Of a DNA stretch of 64,000 nt, positions 8,069 through 17,997 are shown piece by piece. Below the pieces are notes generated by a model. It was given only the letters and a program-made list of their open reading frames with translations, did not search any database and was not told the origin of the DNA. Each line of letters begins with the position of its first letter. Position 1 is the stretch's first letter. The translations under genes were made by a program, and so were the position numbers. Origin of the DNA: Chloroflexota bacterium (lineage in GTDB: Bacteria > Chloroflexota > FW602-bin22 > JACPRP01); NCBI GenBank assembly GCA_016210495.1, contig JACQUC010000186.1, positions 43,278 through 107,277 of the forward strand, given 5' to 3'.

Positions 8069-8443
8069 ATGATGGAAGACGATCCGCGGGTCCAATTTGC
8101 CCGAGTGAGGCTACGGCTCAGGAAAATCGAGGCTGAGATAGCCAGGATTCGCCGCGAGAGCCATTTCTATCAGCAGATAGGCTTCGGTAGAGAGATCAAG
8201 AACATCGCGCTGCTCGCGCTCGAAGACGAGCGGGCCAGGCGTCTGAGCGAAGTTGCCGAACTCAAGAAGCAGCTTCGACTTCACAATAGCCCACGTCCCG
8301 CTGACAACTCGTGGCTACTCACGCCGTTCCTGTTTCTCGCCGCGCTGTTCGCGCCGCGCCCTTCGATCAATCGGGGGCACGCTCGGGCTGGCGCCGTCCC
8401 GATTCGTTTGCACGGTCTGTCACGGGTTAACGTCGATCTGTAA
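8069..8443 (+). CDS. Hypothetical coiled-coil protein with a short hydrophobic segment
   Basis: 124 residues, not recognised. Residues ~5-75 are highly charged and heptad-like (RLRLRKIEAEIARIRRE, then ALEDERARRLSEVAELKKQ), predicting a long coiled coil or helical hairpin. Residues ~85-98 (WLLTPFLFLAALFAP) form a short hydrophobic stretch that could insert into or touch the membrane. The last 25 residues are basic and disordered. ATG 8069 follows a GGAGGAGAGGTGGGG stretch; an upstream in-frame start would place the ribosome site inside the gene. It has its own strong promoter and a palindromic operator-like site, so it is probably expressed under control. The following ~190 bp up to the amidohydrolase hold nothing I can name. 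Confidence 0.6.
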   Translation: MMEDDPRVQFARVRLRLRKIEAEIARIRRESHFYQQIGFGREIKNIALLALEDERARRLSEVAELKKQLRLHNSPRPADNSWLLTPFLFLAALFAPRPSINRGHARAGAVPIRLHGLSRVNVDL

Positions 8444-8629
8444 CAGGTACTGCGCCACATCTTATCAGGTCTCGCAAGATTGTTCGCCTAAGCTTTGTGC
8501 ACCCGCGGACGACGTGTTTGACTACCTTCCTAACCAGTTCCTCTTCAAGTTGACGTTCCGAGTCATAAGGCATCCGTTCCCTTCTTCATTTTGGGACGAA
8601 CTGGCGATCAGGTCCTGGAGGAAAAGCAC

Positions 8630-9607
8630 TTGAAAATCGATGTCCACGCGCACTATGCGCCAGAATCCTGCCTGGGGATTTTGCAGGAGGCGATTTCAGC
8701 CTTGTCGGACTCCACTTCGCCGACCTCGGTGGAAGCCGCCAGGAGAATTCGCAGCAGCTTTTCCCGATCGACTCTCCTGTCCGACTTGCAGGACCGTCTG
8801 GCACTTATGGACCGTGATGGCGTGACTTATCAAGTGCTGTCCTTGCCGGCCGTAAACGCCTACCCCCTGCGCGAGGAGCATAGCCTCGCACTTACTCGCT
8901 CTGCAAACGACGGCCTTGCCGCGGCGCGCGACAGGCATCCGGATCGATTTATGTGTCTTGCCACGGTGCCCGCGGAGATTCCCGAGGCAGCCGTCGCGGA
9001 ACTGGATCGAGCTATCATTCACTTGGGGATGAACGGGTTGATGATCGGCGCGAATATCCTGGGGAAGCCGTTGAACGTTCCAGAGTTGCAGCCGCTATTC
9101 CAGAGAGCCGATAGCCTGGGCATTCCGGTCATGCTGCATCCCACCGAGCCACCAGGACTTGAGGCCATGCTGGAGTATGATCTCGCCGTTGTGGTTGGCT
9201 ACCTCTTTGACAGCACACTCGCCGTAACCCGAATGATTCTGGACGGAATGCTGGATCGTTTCAAGAGCATCAAGCTGATCGCACCCCACCTGGGCGGTGC
9301 CCTGCCTTACATCGTCGGCCGCATCGCGTGGAAGTTCCCGGAAAAGCCAGACGCCTTCAAGGCTCTCTCGCGGCCGCCGCAAGAGTACCTCAGGCTGATT
9401 CATACCGACGTCGTGTCATTTCACGTTCCTGCCCTCCGCTGCGCCATCGACACGATGGGCATTGACCGTCTCGTCCTGGGCAGCGATTATCCGCCCTGCC
9501 GCGATGGCATGGCTCAGGCCCTGGCCTCGTTGAAGGAGCTACGCCTTTCTGCTGAGGATGAGGAGAAGATCTTCGGCCTTAATGCCAGGCGTCTTCTTGG
9601 GATCTAG
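8630..9607 (+). CDS. Amidohydrolase 2 family metal-dependent hydrolase or decarboxylase (ACMSD-like)
   Basis: 325 residues, full length for the family. It begins KIDVHAHY, the D-x-H-x-H metal site of the TIM barrel. It then has MLHPTEPP (third metal His region), LIAPHLGGALPY (His near the metal) and GSDYPP (final metal Asp). Members include 2-amino-3-carboxymuconate-6-semialdehyde decarboxylase, gamma-resorcylate decarboxylase and related ring-cleavage decarboxylases, as well as hydrolases. TTG 8630 is chosen because CTGGAGGA precedes it and the protein then starts directly at the first strand, as in the family. With molybdenum hydroxylase and cupins upstream, a role late in breakdown of an aromatic or N-heterocyclic compound is plausible (inference). 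Confidence 0.85.
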   Translation: MKIDVHAHYAPESCLGILQEAISALSDSTSPTSVEAARRIRSSFSRSTLLSDLQDRLALMDRDGVTYQVLSLPAVNAYPLREEHSLALTRSANDGLAAARDRHPDRFMCLATVPAEIPEAAVAELDRAIIHLGMNGLMIGANILGKPLNVPELQPLFQRADSLGIPVMLHPTEPPGLEAMLEYDLAVVVGYLFDSTLAVTRMILDGMLDRFKSIKLIAPHLGGALPYIVGRIAWKFPEKPDAFKALSRPPQEYLRLIHTDVVSFHVPALRCAIDTMGIDRLVLGSDYPPCRDGMAQALASLKELRLSAEDEEKIFGLNARRLLGI

Positions 9608-9638
9608 CCAGCCAGGCCGATAACCCATCAGTGGCTTG

Positions 9639-9667
9639 TTGACACACGGCTTTGCCTTCTGTACGAT
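9639..9667 (+). promoter_or_regulatory. Sigma70-type promoter for the secreted glycoside hydrolase
   Basis: TTGACA (9639-9644), 17-bp spacer, TACGAT (9662-9667). Transcription would start near 9674, so the coding start must lie downstream of that. Confidence 0.6.
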
Positions 9668-9747
9668 TCCCGGTGACGAACGACAATGCGGTGACCCGGC
9701 GCATCTCACCGCGACCCTGTCAACCCAACATCATCGCGAGGGTGCGA

Positions 9748-11217
9748 GTGCTGCGACATGCCGGTCTGGCGATTGTCACCGTTTTCCTCATAAGCCTTAC
9801 CCCCCAGATCCTAGACGCGAAACCGAAGCGAGCTGCCGCTGCCGTCACCAGGTTAGGATACGGCGCAATCGTAAGCGACCTCCGTCGGCTGGAGTCTGTC
9901 CGGAACGCGGGCTTCAACTGGGTCAAGATTGCCGTGAGCTGGAAAGGTACTCAGCCCACGAGGACAGGCGGCCATAACTGGTCCAGCGTCGACACGGCTG
10001 TCGGCCAGGCTCTGTCCAATGGGCTCTCGATCCTGATCCGGGTGGATGATTCGCCCCAATGGGCGAGCGGCTCGTGGGCTTTCAATGCGCCTCCGCTAGA
10101 TGATCGGGACCTGGCGGAGTTTATGTACCAGCTTGCGGTGCGCTTCCGGGGCAGAGTCAAGGCCTACGAGATCTGGAACGAGCCAAACGTGATCACGGAA
10201 TGGGGAGGCCAAAACCCCAGCCCGGCTAAGCACGCCCGTATGCTCCAAGCTCTCTATCCGAGAGTCAAACTCGCCGATCCCGGGGCTCTGGTGATCACCG
10301 GTGGGCTCGCGACCACGGGCGATGGCAATGGCAGCAGCGTTCACGGCGACTTGCTCTTCATAAAGCATATATATGACCCGAACGAGGATGGCGACCTGAG
10401 CGACGGCGCCAAGGGCTATTTCGATGCCATCGGCTCGCATCCGTATGGCGGGCCCTACGAGCCCGAGCGCGCTCCGAGCGACGCGCCGCTAGGGGCCTAT
10501 TTTCGACGCGCCGAACAGCATCGGCAGATGATGGAAGTGTGGGGGCGCGAGGACAAACCGATTTTCCTCACGGAGTTCGGTTGGCTCCTGGACCCGGCGG
10601 AAGAGGGTGTGGGTTGCGACCTTGGCCCTTACTTCAATCAGTTCAAGGTCAGTGCGCTTACCCAGGGGAATTACCTGGTCAGAGCCTTCCAATATGCGCA
10701 GACGTACTGGCCGTGGGCTGGGCCGATGATCGTCTTCAATCTGGATCTTAGCGCAGATTGGTATCGCGACCAATGCGATATCGTTCGTTGGTTTTCGCTG
10801 CTTCGGCCAGACGGCTCACCATGGGTGGCCTATAGCCTGTTGGCTCAGATGCCCAAGCCCTACACAGCACCAGCCTCCCTTGCACTCGATGCCACCAGCC
10901 TGACATTCTATCTGGAGCCGGACGCGGGGAATTTGGCCACTCAAAGACTGGATCTACGCAACAGCGGGGATGGGCCTTTGACTTGGGCAGCAAGCGTGGC
11001 AGGAGCCCCCTGGGTTAGTGCCAGCCCCTCTGGGGGAATTGCCCCCGCATCACTGACAGTTACCGTTAACAAGGCGAGACTTCCGAACGGCTGGCACCAG
11101 TCTTCCTTCGTCCTTGCCAACTCCTCCAATGGCGCTTCCCTTCCGTCCCAGATAGTGCAGGTGCGGCTCTACGTGGGGCCAGTCACGCGCCTCTATTTCC
11201 CGATGTCCTTCAGGTGA
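9748..11217 (+). CDS. Secreted TIM-barrel glycoside hydrolase (clan GH-A) with C-terminal BACON-like domain
   Basis: About 489 residues. A signal peptide (HAGLAIVTVFLISLTPQ) is followed by a (beta/alpha)8 barrel. The acid/base Glu is in EIWNEPN (about residue 145) and the probable nucleophile Glu in FLTEFGW (about residue 275), the paired arrangement of GH5/GH39-like enzymes. Residues ~380-470 resemble a BACON/Ig-like domain (WVSASPSGG, then SLTVTV), commonly used to hold carbohydrate or the cell surface. The protein ends RLYFPMSFR, another short L/F-P tail. An in-frame TTG at 9652 precedes the predicted transcription start, so it was rejected. GTG 9748 has GCGAGG at 6 bp and begins just before the signal peptide; GTG 9742 is an alternative. 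The gene sits ahead of two giant glycosyltransferases, suggesting envelope glycan remodelling. Confidence 0.8.
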   Translation: MLRHAGLAIVTVFLISLTPQILDAKPKRAAAAVTRLGYGAIVSDLRRLESVRNAGFNWVKIAVSWKGTQPTRTGGHNWSSVDTAVGQALSNGLSILIRVDDSPQWASGSWAFNAPPLDDRDLAEFMYQLAVRFRGRVKAYEIWNEPNVITEWGGQNPSPAKHARMLQALYPRVKLADPGALVITGGLATTGDGNGSSVHGDLLFIKHIYDPNEDGDLSDGAKGYFDAIGSHPYGGPYEPERAPSDAPLGAYFRRAEQHRQMMEVWGREDKPIFLTEFGWLLDPAEEGVGCDLGPYFNQFKVSALTQGNYLVRAFQYAQTYWPWAGPMIVFNLDLSADWYRDQCDIVRWFSLLRPDGSPWVAYSLLAQMPKPYTAPASLALDATSLTFYLEPDAGNLATQRLDLRNSGDGPLTWAASVAGAPWVSASPSGGIAPASLTVTVNKARLPNGWHQSSFVLANSSNGASLPSQIVQVRLYVGPVTRLYFPMSFR

Positions 11218-11255
11218 AGCCTCACGATCGTTGGCAACCCGGGTCTCGTAAGGGC

Positions 11256-11283
11256 TTGACATACGCGACGCTAACGCTATCAT
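11256..11283 (+). promoter_or_regulatory. Sigma70-type promoter for the glycosyltransferase pair
   Basis: TTGACA (11256-11261), 16-bp spacer, TATCAT (11278-11283). Confidence 0.6.
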
Positions 11284-11376
11284 GGCTTTCTGCCGGCAAC
11301 GGGTATCTCTTTGTTGCCTGGCAGAACTAGTGAAGGGAGCGGTGGTCCTTTTGGATCCCACCACGGTGATTTGAGC

Positions 11377-14300
11377 GTGCGCCACGACAGGTTCTGCGCG
11401 CTTTTGACAGCCTTATTGGCCAGTTTCTCGACTATGCCCCTGTTTCAGCCCTACTTCTTCGCCTCAAGCGATGGGCTGTTCCATCTTTACCGGCTTATGG
11501 AATATGATACGGTGATCAGGAACGGCGTGCTGTATCCTCGCTGGGCGCCCGACTTCTTCCTGGGTTTGGGGATGCCGCTTTTTAACTTTTACGCACCCCT
11601 GACGTACTACCTGGCCGAGATCTTCCGGCTGCTCGGCGCCAGCTACATTGACTCCCTGAAACTGTTGGTTACAGCTCTGATGATGGCGTCGGGCCTCGGC
11701 GCCTACGCGTATGCCAGGACGCTTCTATCGCCAATCCCTTCCCTTCTAGCAGGCGTCTTCTATATGTACGCTCCCTATCATATCGTGAACCTTTATTACA
11801 GAGGAGACATAGCGGAGTATGCCGCCTATGTTTGGTATCCACTAATACTCTGGAGCTTGGCCAGGCTGGTGGAGCGAAAGCGCTTTCTGTACATGCTTGT
11901 CAGCGCCATCTCTATCGGTGCTCTGATTCTCACCCATAACCTGTCGGCACTAATATTCTCGGTCTTTCTCGTGATCTATGCCGTTGCGATGCTCATCCGC
12001 CAGCATGGCTGGCGACCGACCTGCTGGCGTGACGTCGCGGCGAGCTTCGGCCGAGTTGCCGGTGCTGCCGTCCTTGCTGCTGGATTGACTGCTTTCTTCT
12101 GGCTCCCCGCACTGGCAGAGAAGCACCTGGTTGACTTCGATCGTCTGCTCGTTCAATTCGACTTCCACGAGCATTTCCCGACAGTCGAGGAGCTGCTATC
12201 GACGTCGCTGATCCACCGTTACGGTGTAGTGTTTCGCAGCGCCGAGGTTTTTGGCTATAAGCTGGGCGCGTTGCAGGCGATCTTCCTAATCGTCGGCATA
12301 GGCGTGCTAGTTTGGCGATATCGCCGAATGACGCTCGGGTTGCGAATCGAGTGTTTTGCCTCCGCGCTCGTGACGGCGACTTCCTTCTTCTTCATTTTCC
12401 CCGTATCGAACTGGGTTTGGGAGAATGCTCCGCTTTTAGGCCTCACCCAGTTTCCCTGGCGCTTCCTGGCTTTCATCGCCTTGCCCAGTGCCCTGATGGC
12501 GGGAATGACCGCACAGGCGCTCGCAGGTCGGTTCCGCTTGGTAGCGGTAGCGGTGCTGGTTCCAGTGGTCATTGTTTCGGCCGTTGCGGGCATGTTTCCT
12601 GTCCAGTCGAACGTCAGGGAGGCCGATGTCTCGCCCAGAGGAAGCGTCGAATTCGAGCTGACCTACGGAGCTGTCGGCACCAGCGCGGCCGCCGAATATC
12701 TCCCCAAATGGGTCAAAGAGCGACCTGCTACCACTCCCGCCGCTTTGGCCCTTGTCCTGCGCGAGGACACACAGGCGCTGTGGGGCGTGGCCACTGCTGG
12801 AATAGAAATGAAGCGGCTGGCCGCCACAGCTAACCGGATCGTGTACAGTGTCAGTGCGCAGCAGGCGGGCACCATTGTGCCGAATGTTGTCTATTATCCG
12901 GGTTGGGTTGCCTCCGTCGACGGCAGAAACACAGAACTGACCGTTGATGACCCTACTGGCCTGGTGAAACTAGCGGTGCCAGCCGGCGAGCACACCATCG
13001 TCCTGTCTTTTACTGAGACACCGCTGCGTCTTACCAGCGATGTGACCTCGGCGTTTGTGCTCTTGGTTCTGCTGGGCCTGCTATGCCTTGACCTACGACG
13101 CAGACGGGTTCCACCGATGCGATTTCGACCTCTGAACTTGACCGCCGAGAACCTTGCGAAGGCTGGTCTCGTCGTGGCCCTCGTGCCGATCTGGCTGGTT
13201 GGCAAGGCGCTCTATGATTCGGCCTATCTGCCTCCCCAGATGCACAAGTTGCCTCTGGTTATGGACATGGGCTACGGTATCAGAACAGAGGGTTACGATC
13301 TTGTGGGAGTTGAATGGTCTGAGGGTTCGGCTGTGCGTGTACTTCCGGACACGTCGTTTCAGGTAAGCATCTTCTGGCGCATGCAAGACCCGCTGCGAGC
13401 GGCGCGCATCAGGCCTTTTGTTCGCCTCACCAATAGCTTCAACCAAACGTGGGCCTACACGGAGTCGCCTGTCGATTACCCGAATTCTCAAACCGGACCG
13501 GAAGACGTAATCTCTACGACGCTGGCTCTGGACGTCCAGTCCGGACTGGCCCCCGGCATATACCAGGTGGAAGTGGGATTTCAATCGGCATCGACGCGCG
13601 AGCCCCTCGAGCCACGGCGAGTGCAGGTCGTGCCACTGCTGCCGGGAGAAAAGGGCGCACGCATAGGCCCCATCATTGTCGGCAGGTCTCCTTCCCCGTC
13701 AGCCACGTCAGGGCTGGATTCGCCGCCATTCCTGGCCAACCCTGCAAACTTTGGCGATAGCCTCAGCCTCCTTGATCTGCGTTTGGCCGACGGCGAAGCG
13801 GTCCGCTCTGGAAGACCCGGCGGACCGCTGACAACCACTTCATCCTCAAACACGTGGCACGTGCGCGCGGGAGAAGTAGTGCATCTTGATCTGCTGTGGC
13901 AGGCCGCCAGAACTCTGAGCGACAACTACTGGGTTACCGCACGCCTGGTTGGTCACGATCGCATCCTCTGGGCCGTGCGGGATAGTCCGCCGGCCGACGG
14001 GATTTACCCTACATCCTTTTGGGCGAAACAAGAGGTGGTTCGCGACCAGTTGAACCTGACCGTTCCTCCGGAGACACCGCCGGGCCAGTACAGCCTTGAA
14101 CTGGAAGTCGTTTCCCGCTCAGGCCCCCTCAGTGTTCTCGATCAGAACCGCGTTCCCATCGGTCCAACCTTGCGCATTGGCAATGTCGCTGTGTCCCCCT
14201 CAAGCAAAGTGGCTGAGGCCAAAAAGGTTAAGATCCAGCGCCGTGTTGACAGGGCGTTTTACGGCGACCTTTCGATTCTCGGATATGCGCTTGGCCGCCC

Positions 14301-15078
14301 GGAATTGCAGCCTGGCGACGCTTTGACGATCGAACTGCTCTGGTCGGTCGCGAAAGCTGCGAGGCGCGACATCGCAACTCGACTAGCGCTTGTCGATAGC
14401 AACGAGAAAGCTTGGGGCGCAGTCACAGGCAGACCCGTGGGCGACGCTTATCCCACATCTGCCTGGCGTGAGGGGGAGCTTTTGCGAGGCCAGTACAGGC
14501 TAACTTTGCCAGGCGACGTGCCCGAGGGTGAGGCTCGCCTGGTTATCGAGGCCCTGGAATTGGCCGGCCATCAGCCTTTGGCAAGGGTCGACCTGGCTCG
14601 AGTTCGCGTTTTGCCCAGATCACGGGTGTTCGCCGCCTCTCCAAATTACGCACTGTCGAACGAGTTCGACGGCAAGATCCGCCTGTTGGGATATGACGTT
14701 GTGGGGCCCAGGGTAAGGCGCGATGGCGAAGTCATCGTCGCAACGCCAGGGAATGTCTTGAACGTTACGCCCTACTGGCAGGCCTTGGATCAAATGGCCA
14801 CTAGCTACACAGTCTTCGTTCAGGTGTTGAACGCGAATGGCAGGTTAGTTGCTCAAAACGATTCCATTCCTCAAGGAGGCAAGGGGCCAACGACGGCCTG
14901 GGTATCCGGAGAGGTCATCGCCGACGAGCACCCTGTTTCGATTCCGGGCGATCTGCCCGATGGAGAATACGGCATTATCGCGGGTATCTATGACGCAGCA
15001 ACAGGCAAGCGACTGCCCGTGCAAAGTGGGGGCGACTTCGTCACCCTCACGCGTTTTCGACTCCTGTCTGAGCGATAG
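11377..15078 (+). CDS. Giant membrane protein: PTPS-related/GT-C-like N-terminus plus four C-terminal beta modules
   Basis: About 1233 residues. The first ~420 residues are a polytopic membrane region of the '6-pyruvoyl-tetrahydropterin synthase-related' type. Its first loop carries SSDGLFHLYRL and PRWAPDFFLGLG, as in GT-C and YfhO-like transferases that move lipid-linked sugars outside the membrane. A non-membrane stretch (~430-560) follows, then two more membrane spans (about 570-640). Four beta-sandwich modules then run to the end, each with an [FLP]-x-W-[RQS] strand, a central [VT]-x-[FAV]-x-[QR]-L strand, a PT-x-x-W-x-x-GE turn and a PG-x-Y strand. The start is uncertain: GTG 11377 follows GGTGAT and precedes a basic plus hydrophobic N-terminus; TTG 11311 is the longest alternative. 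The next gene starts 3 bp after the stop. Confidence 0.8.
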   Translation: MRHDRFCALLTALLASFSTMPLFQPYFFASSDGLFHLYRLMEYDTVIRNGVLYPRWAPDFFLGLGMPLFNFYAPLTYYLAEIFRLLGASYIDSLKLLVTALMMASGLGAYAYARTLLSPIPSLLAGVFYMYAPYHIVNLYYRGDIAEYAAYVWYPLILWSLARLVERKRFLYMLVSAISIGALILTHNLSALIFSVFLVIYAVAMLIRQHGWRPTCWRDVAASFGRVAGAAVLAAGLTAFFWLPALAEKHLVDFDRLLVQFDFHEHFPTVEELLSTSLIHRYGVVFRSAEVFGYKLGALQAIFLIVGIGVLVWRYRRMTLGLRIECFASALVTATSFFFIFPVSNWVWENAPLLGLTQFPWRFLAFIALPSALMAGMTAQALAGRFRLVAVAVLVPVVIVSAVAGMFPVQSNVREADVSPRGSVEFELTYGAVGTSAAAEYLPKWVKERPATTPAALALVLREDTQALWGVATAGIEMKRLAATANRIVYSVSAQQAGTIVPNVVYYPGWVASVDGRNTELTVDDPTGLVKLAVPAGEHTIVLSFTETPLRLTSDVTSAFVLLVLLGLLCLDLRRRRVPPMRFRPLNLTAENLAKAGLVVALVPIWLVGKALYDSAYLPPQMHKLPLVMDMGYGIRTEGYDLVGVEWSEGSAVRVLPDTSFQVSIFWRMQDPLRAARIRPFVRLTNSFNQTWAYTESPVDYPNSQTGPEDVISTTLALDVQSGLAPGIYQVEVGFQSASTREPLEPRRVQVVPLLPGEKGARIGPIIVGRSPSPSATSGLDSPPFLANPANFGDSLSLLDLRLADGEAVRSGRPGGPLTTTSSSNTWHVRAGEVVHLDLLWQAARTLSDNYWVTARLVGHDRILWAVRDSPPADGIYPTSFWAKQEVVRDQLNLTVPPETPPGQYSLELEVVSRSGPLSVLDQNRVPIGPTLRIGNVAVSPSSKVAEAKKVKIQRRVDRAFYGDLSILGYALGRPELQPGDALTIELLWSVAKAARRDIATRLALVDSNEKAWGAVTGRPVGDAYPTSAWREGELLRGQYRLTLPGDVPEGEARLVIEALELAGHQPLARVDLARVRVLPRSRVFAASPNYALSNEFDGKIRLLGYDVVGPRVRRDGEVIVATPGNVLNVTPYWQALDQMATSYTVFVQVLNANGRLVAQNDSIPQGGKGPTTAWVSGEVIADEHPVSIPGDLPDGEYGIIAGIYDAATGKRLPVQSGGDFVTLTRFRLLSER

Positions 15079-15081
15079 ACG

Positions 15082-17988
15082 ATGATCGACTCACTGGCGT
15101 ATCGCTTCGGAAAGAAGTCGGTTAGGGTAATGCTCGTGTTGGGGGGTATTGGGCGTCGCCATCTTCCTGCGCGTCTACAACATCGATTCCGTGCCGCCAG
15201 GGTTGTACCACGACGAAGCCGTCAACGGCCTAGACGTTCTCGACGTCCTTCGCGGCCAGTTCTCCATATTCTTTGAGCGCAACAACGGCCGCGAGCCGCT
15301 TTTCATTTACTTTCAGGCAATCTCGGTATACTTCCTGGGCAACAGCGCTTTGGCTCTACGCCTGGCTTCGGCAGTGGTCGGCGTGCTTACTGTGCTCGCA
15401 ACCTTCCTTTTGGCTAGAGAATGGTTTGGCTACCGCGTCGGGTTACTCTCAATGGCCGGCATAGCCATTGCTTTTTGGCACGTCGACCTCAGCCGAGTAG
15501 GCTTGCGGGCCATCTCGACCCCGCTCTTTCTTGAGCTATCCCTGCTATTCCTTTGGCGAGCTTTGAAAGGGGGGCGGCTTGCAACCTTCGTTCTTGCGGG
15601 AGGTTTCTCTGGACTCACTTTCTACACTTACAGTTCAGCCCGCTTGGCCGTCTTGCTATTTGCCTCGATTCTACTTGCAGAGCTGGCAACGAACTATAAG
15701 AACATACGAGGTCACTGGCGTGGCGTGGCGCTGTTCGTTCTCGCGACGGTGCTTGTCACGATGCCCCTGGTCATCTACTTTGCTGCGCATCCAGACTACT
15801 TCTCTGAGCGCGTCCAGCAGGTATCTATCTTTAACGAACGGCCTGCCATAGAGAGCGAGCCGATGACATTTCAGCAGAGCCTGCAAGGAGCGGCGGAGAT
15901 GTTTTTCATCGCCGGTGACCGTAACTGGCGACACAATATTCAGGGCCGTCCCGTGTTTGATCCCTTGTCAGGGGCATTCTTTGTGACCGGCCTTGTGTGG
16001 GCGTTAGTGGCAAACGTGCGCCGGTCTCAACGACTTCTTACCATTGAAACTCTGCCGGTAGTCGGACGTTCCTTTGGCGGGATTGGAAGCGCACCCGCAC
16101 GGTGGCTGATGCTCTGGTTCTTTGTCATGCTGCTTCCCGATGTGCTGTCTCACGAGAGCCCTAACTTTCTGCGTCTAACAGGCCTGGCCCCCGCTATCTT
16201 CATCATCGCGGCCCTAGGCTATGCCCTGGCCTGGCAAAGTGGCGCGCACGCGGGCGCAGCTAGACTTGGCCGGCTCGGGAACGCCTTCTTTGCGCTCTTT
16301 CTGGCCGCCCTCTTTTCGCTAGAGGGTTTCACTACCTTCCAGGACTACTTCGGCCGCTGGGCGAAGCTACCGCAGGTCTATTGGCTTTCGATGCCAATCT
16401 CGTCGAGGCCACCAAGTTCCTCGACTCGTTCGACGGTGGACAGTCGCCGTACCCTTCGGTCTTCTTCTATGTGAACCGCTCGCCAACGATCAGGTTCCTC
16501 GCGCCGCGCTACTTCGACGGCAACTGGCTGCGCGAGGACACCGCCTTCATCAATTTGCCTGGCGACACCGGGCGCGATGTCTACTATTTGCTCGCGCCCA
16601 CTTCGCTTCCGGGTTTGATGTCACACTATTTCCCTGACATTACAGCTTACGAGCGGCCCCTGGCACCTGACGGCACTCCCGCGTTCACAGTCTACCGGGT
16701 GCCTGCCGAGAGGCTCAAGGAGGCGCAGATAGTCCGGCAACCAGTGAACGCAGTTTTCGGCGAGCAACTGGAACTGGTCGGAATGGTCGGCGATGCAGGC
16801 TTATCGCGTGGGCTAAGTCCAGGGAAATCCGCGGATATCGGTTTGCTGTGGCGCATACTCGGCGACACCAATGGCGTGTACAGCCTGTTTGTGCACCTTA
16901 TCGACGAGAAGGGACGGCTCTGGGCCCAACAGGATGTGCTGGGCTTGAAAGTGGAGGGCTGGCGCAAAGGAGATCTTGTCCTGAGCCGCCACTTTGTCAC
17001 GACCCCACCTGACGCGCCTCCAATCCCGATGAGGGTGGTCGCCGGCGCTGCACTAAAGCCGACCGGCGAGCGACTGAGACCGGCTACAGGTGACCCGGGC
17101 AATTTGGTCAAGCTACGCGACACCGAGGTTGTCCGAGCAGGTCCTCCTGAGATAGCTGATCTACCGGCGCCCTCTCGCCTTGTTCAACGCGAGTTGATTC
17201 CAGGGCTGGAAGTGCTGGGCGTCGAACTGGCGCGGAACGTAATCAAAGTCGGGGAGGAGCTGGACGTCGAGATTGTTTGGCGATTGATCGCCCCGTTAGC
17301 AGTGGAACCGCTCATTGAGGTCCGTTTGTCTGGTGACTCAGGGCAGACCTATGCACGACAAGAGGGAATCCCAGCCTACGGCCGCTACCCTTTTCGAAGG
17401 TGGATGTCGGGAGAGGTAGTTCGTGATCCGCGCAGCGTACGTCTCACGGGGCCAGTTTCGTCGGCCAGGGCGCGCCCGGTACTCGTAGCCGCCCATCCGG
17501 GTACCGGCCGGCGACTGGGCGACCTTGACCTTGGTCAAGTCGACGTTCAAGACCGGTCCCGCAACTACACGCTGCCAGCTCCCCAGCGCAAACTAGACGT
17601 AAGCTTCGACGGCCAGATTCGTCTAATCGGCTATGACCTTGAGGCGGAAACTGTTCCCTTGAATGGAGAAGTTGGTCTCACCTTGTACTGGCAGGCCGTT
17701 ACCTCGCCCTCACGCAATTACACCGTCTTCACGCACCTGCTGGACAGCGGCGACGCCATCGTTGGCCAGCAAGACAACCCCCCGGTAAATGGAACTCTTC
17801 CCACAGCGGGATGGGCACCAGGCGAAGTCGTCGTTGACCCCTATAGGATCAAACTGAAGGCCAGGCCCACAGCCGGCGAGGTTTCCTTGGAGGTCGGTCT
17901 CTACGAGCCGGCGTCCGGCGCAGGACTGACCATAGAAGACACGAAGGACAATCGGGTTCTGCTGGAAAGGATCAAAGTTCGCGACTAG
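15082..17988 (+). pseudogene. GT39-type membrane glycosyltransferase with C-terminal modules, carrying two frameshifts
   Basis: Read across frames this is a ~968-residue protein. It has an N-terminal membrane anchor, the PMT/ArnT-like loop GLYHDEAVNGLD with the Asp-Glu pair, NNGREPLFIYFQ, about ten membrane spans to ~residue 430, a soluble region, then three copies of the beta module. Two breaks occur. At the G6 run 15141-15146 one base too many separates the start (ATG 15082, MIDSLAYRFG) from the rest; removing one G gives a continuous membrane span. Near 16380 one base is missing between LPQVY and AFDANLVEATKF. Everything else is well conserved with no other stops, so sequencing or assembly error is as likely as real decay. 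It follows the previous transferase by 3 bp and is probably co-transcribed. Confidence 0.75.
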
Positions 17989-17997
17989 CCTCTAACG

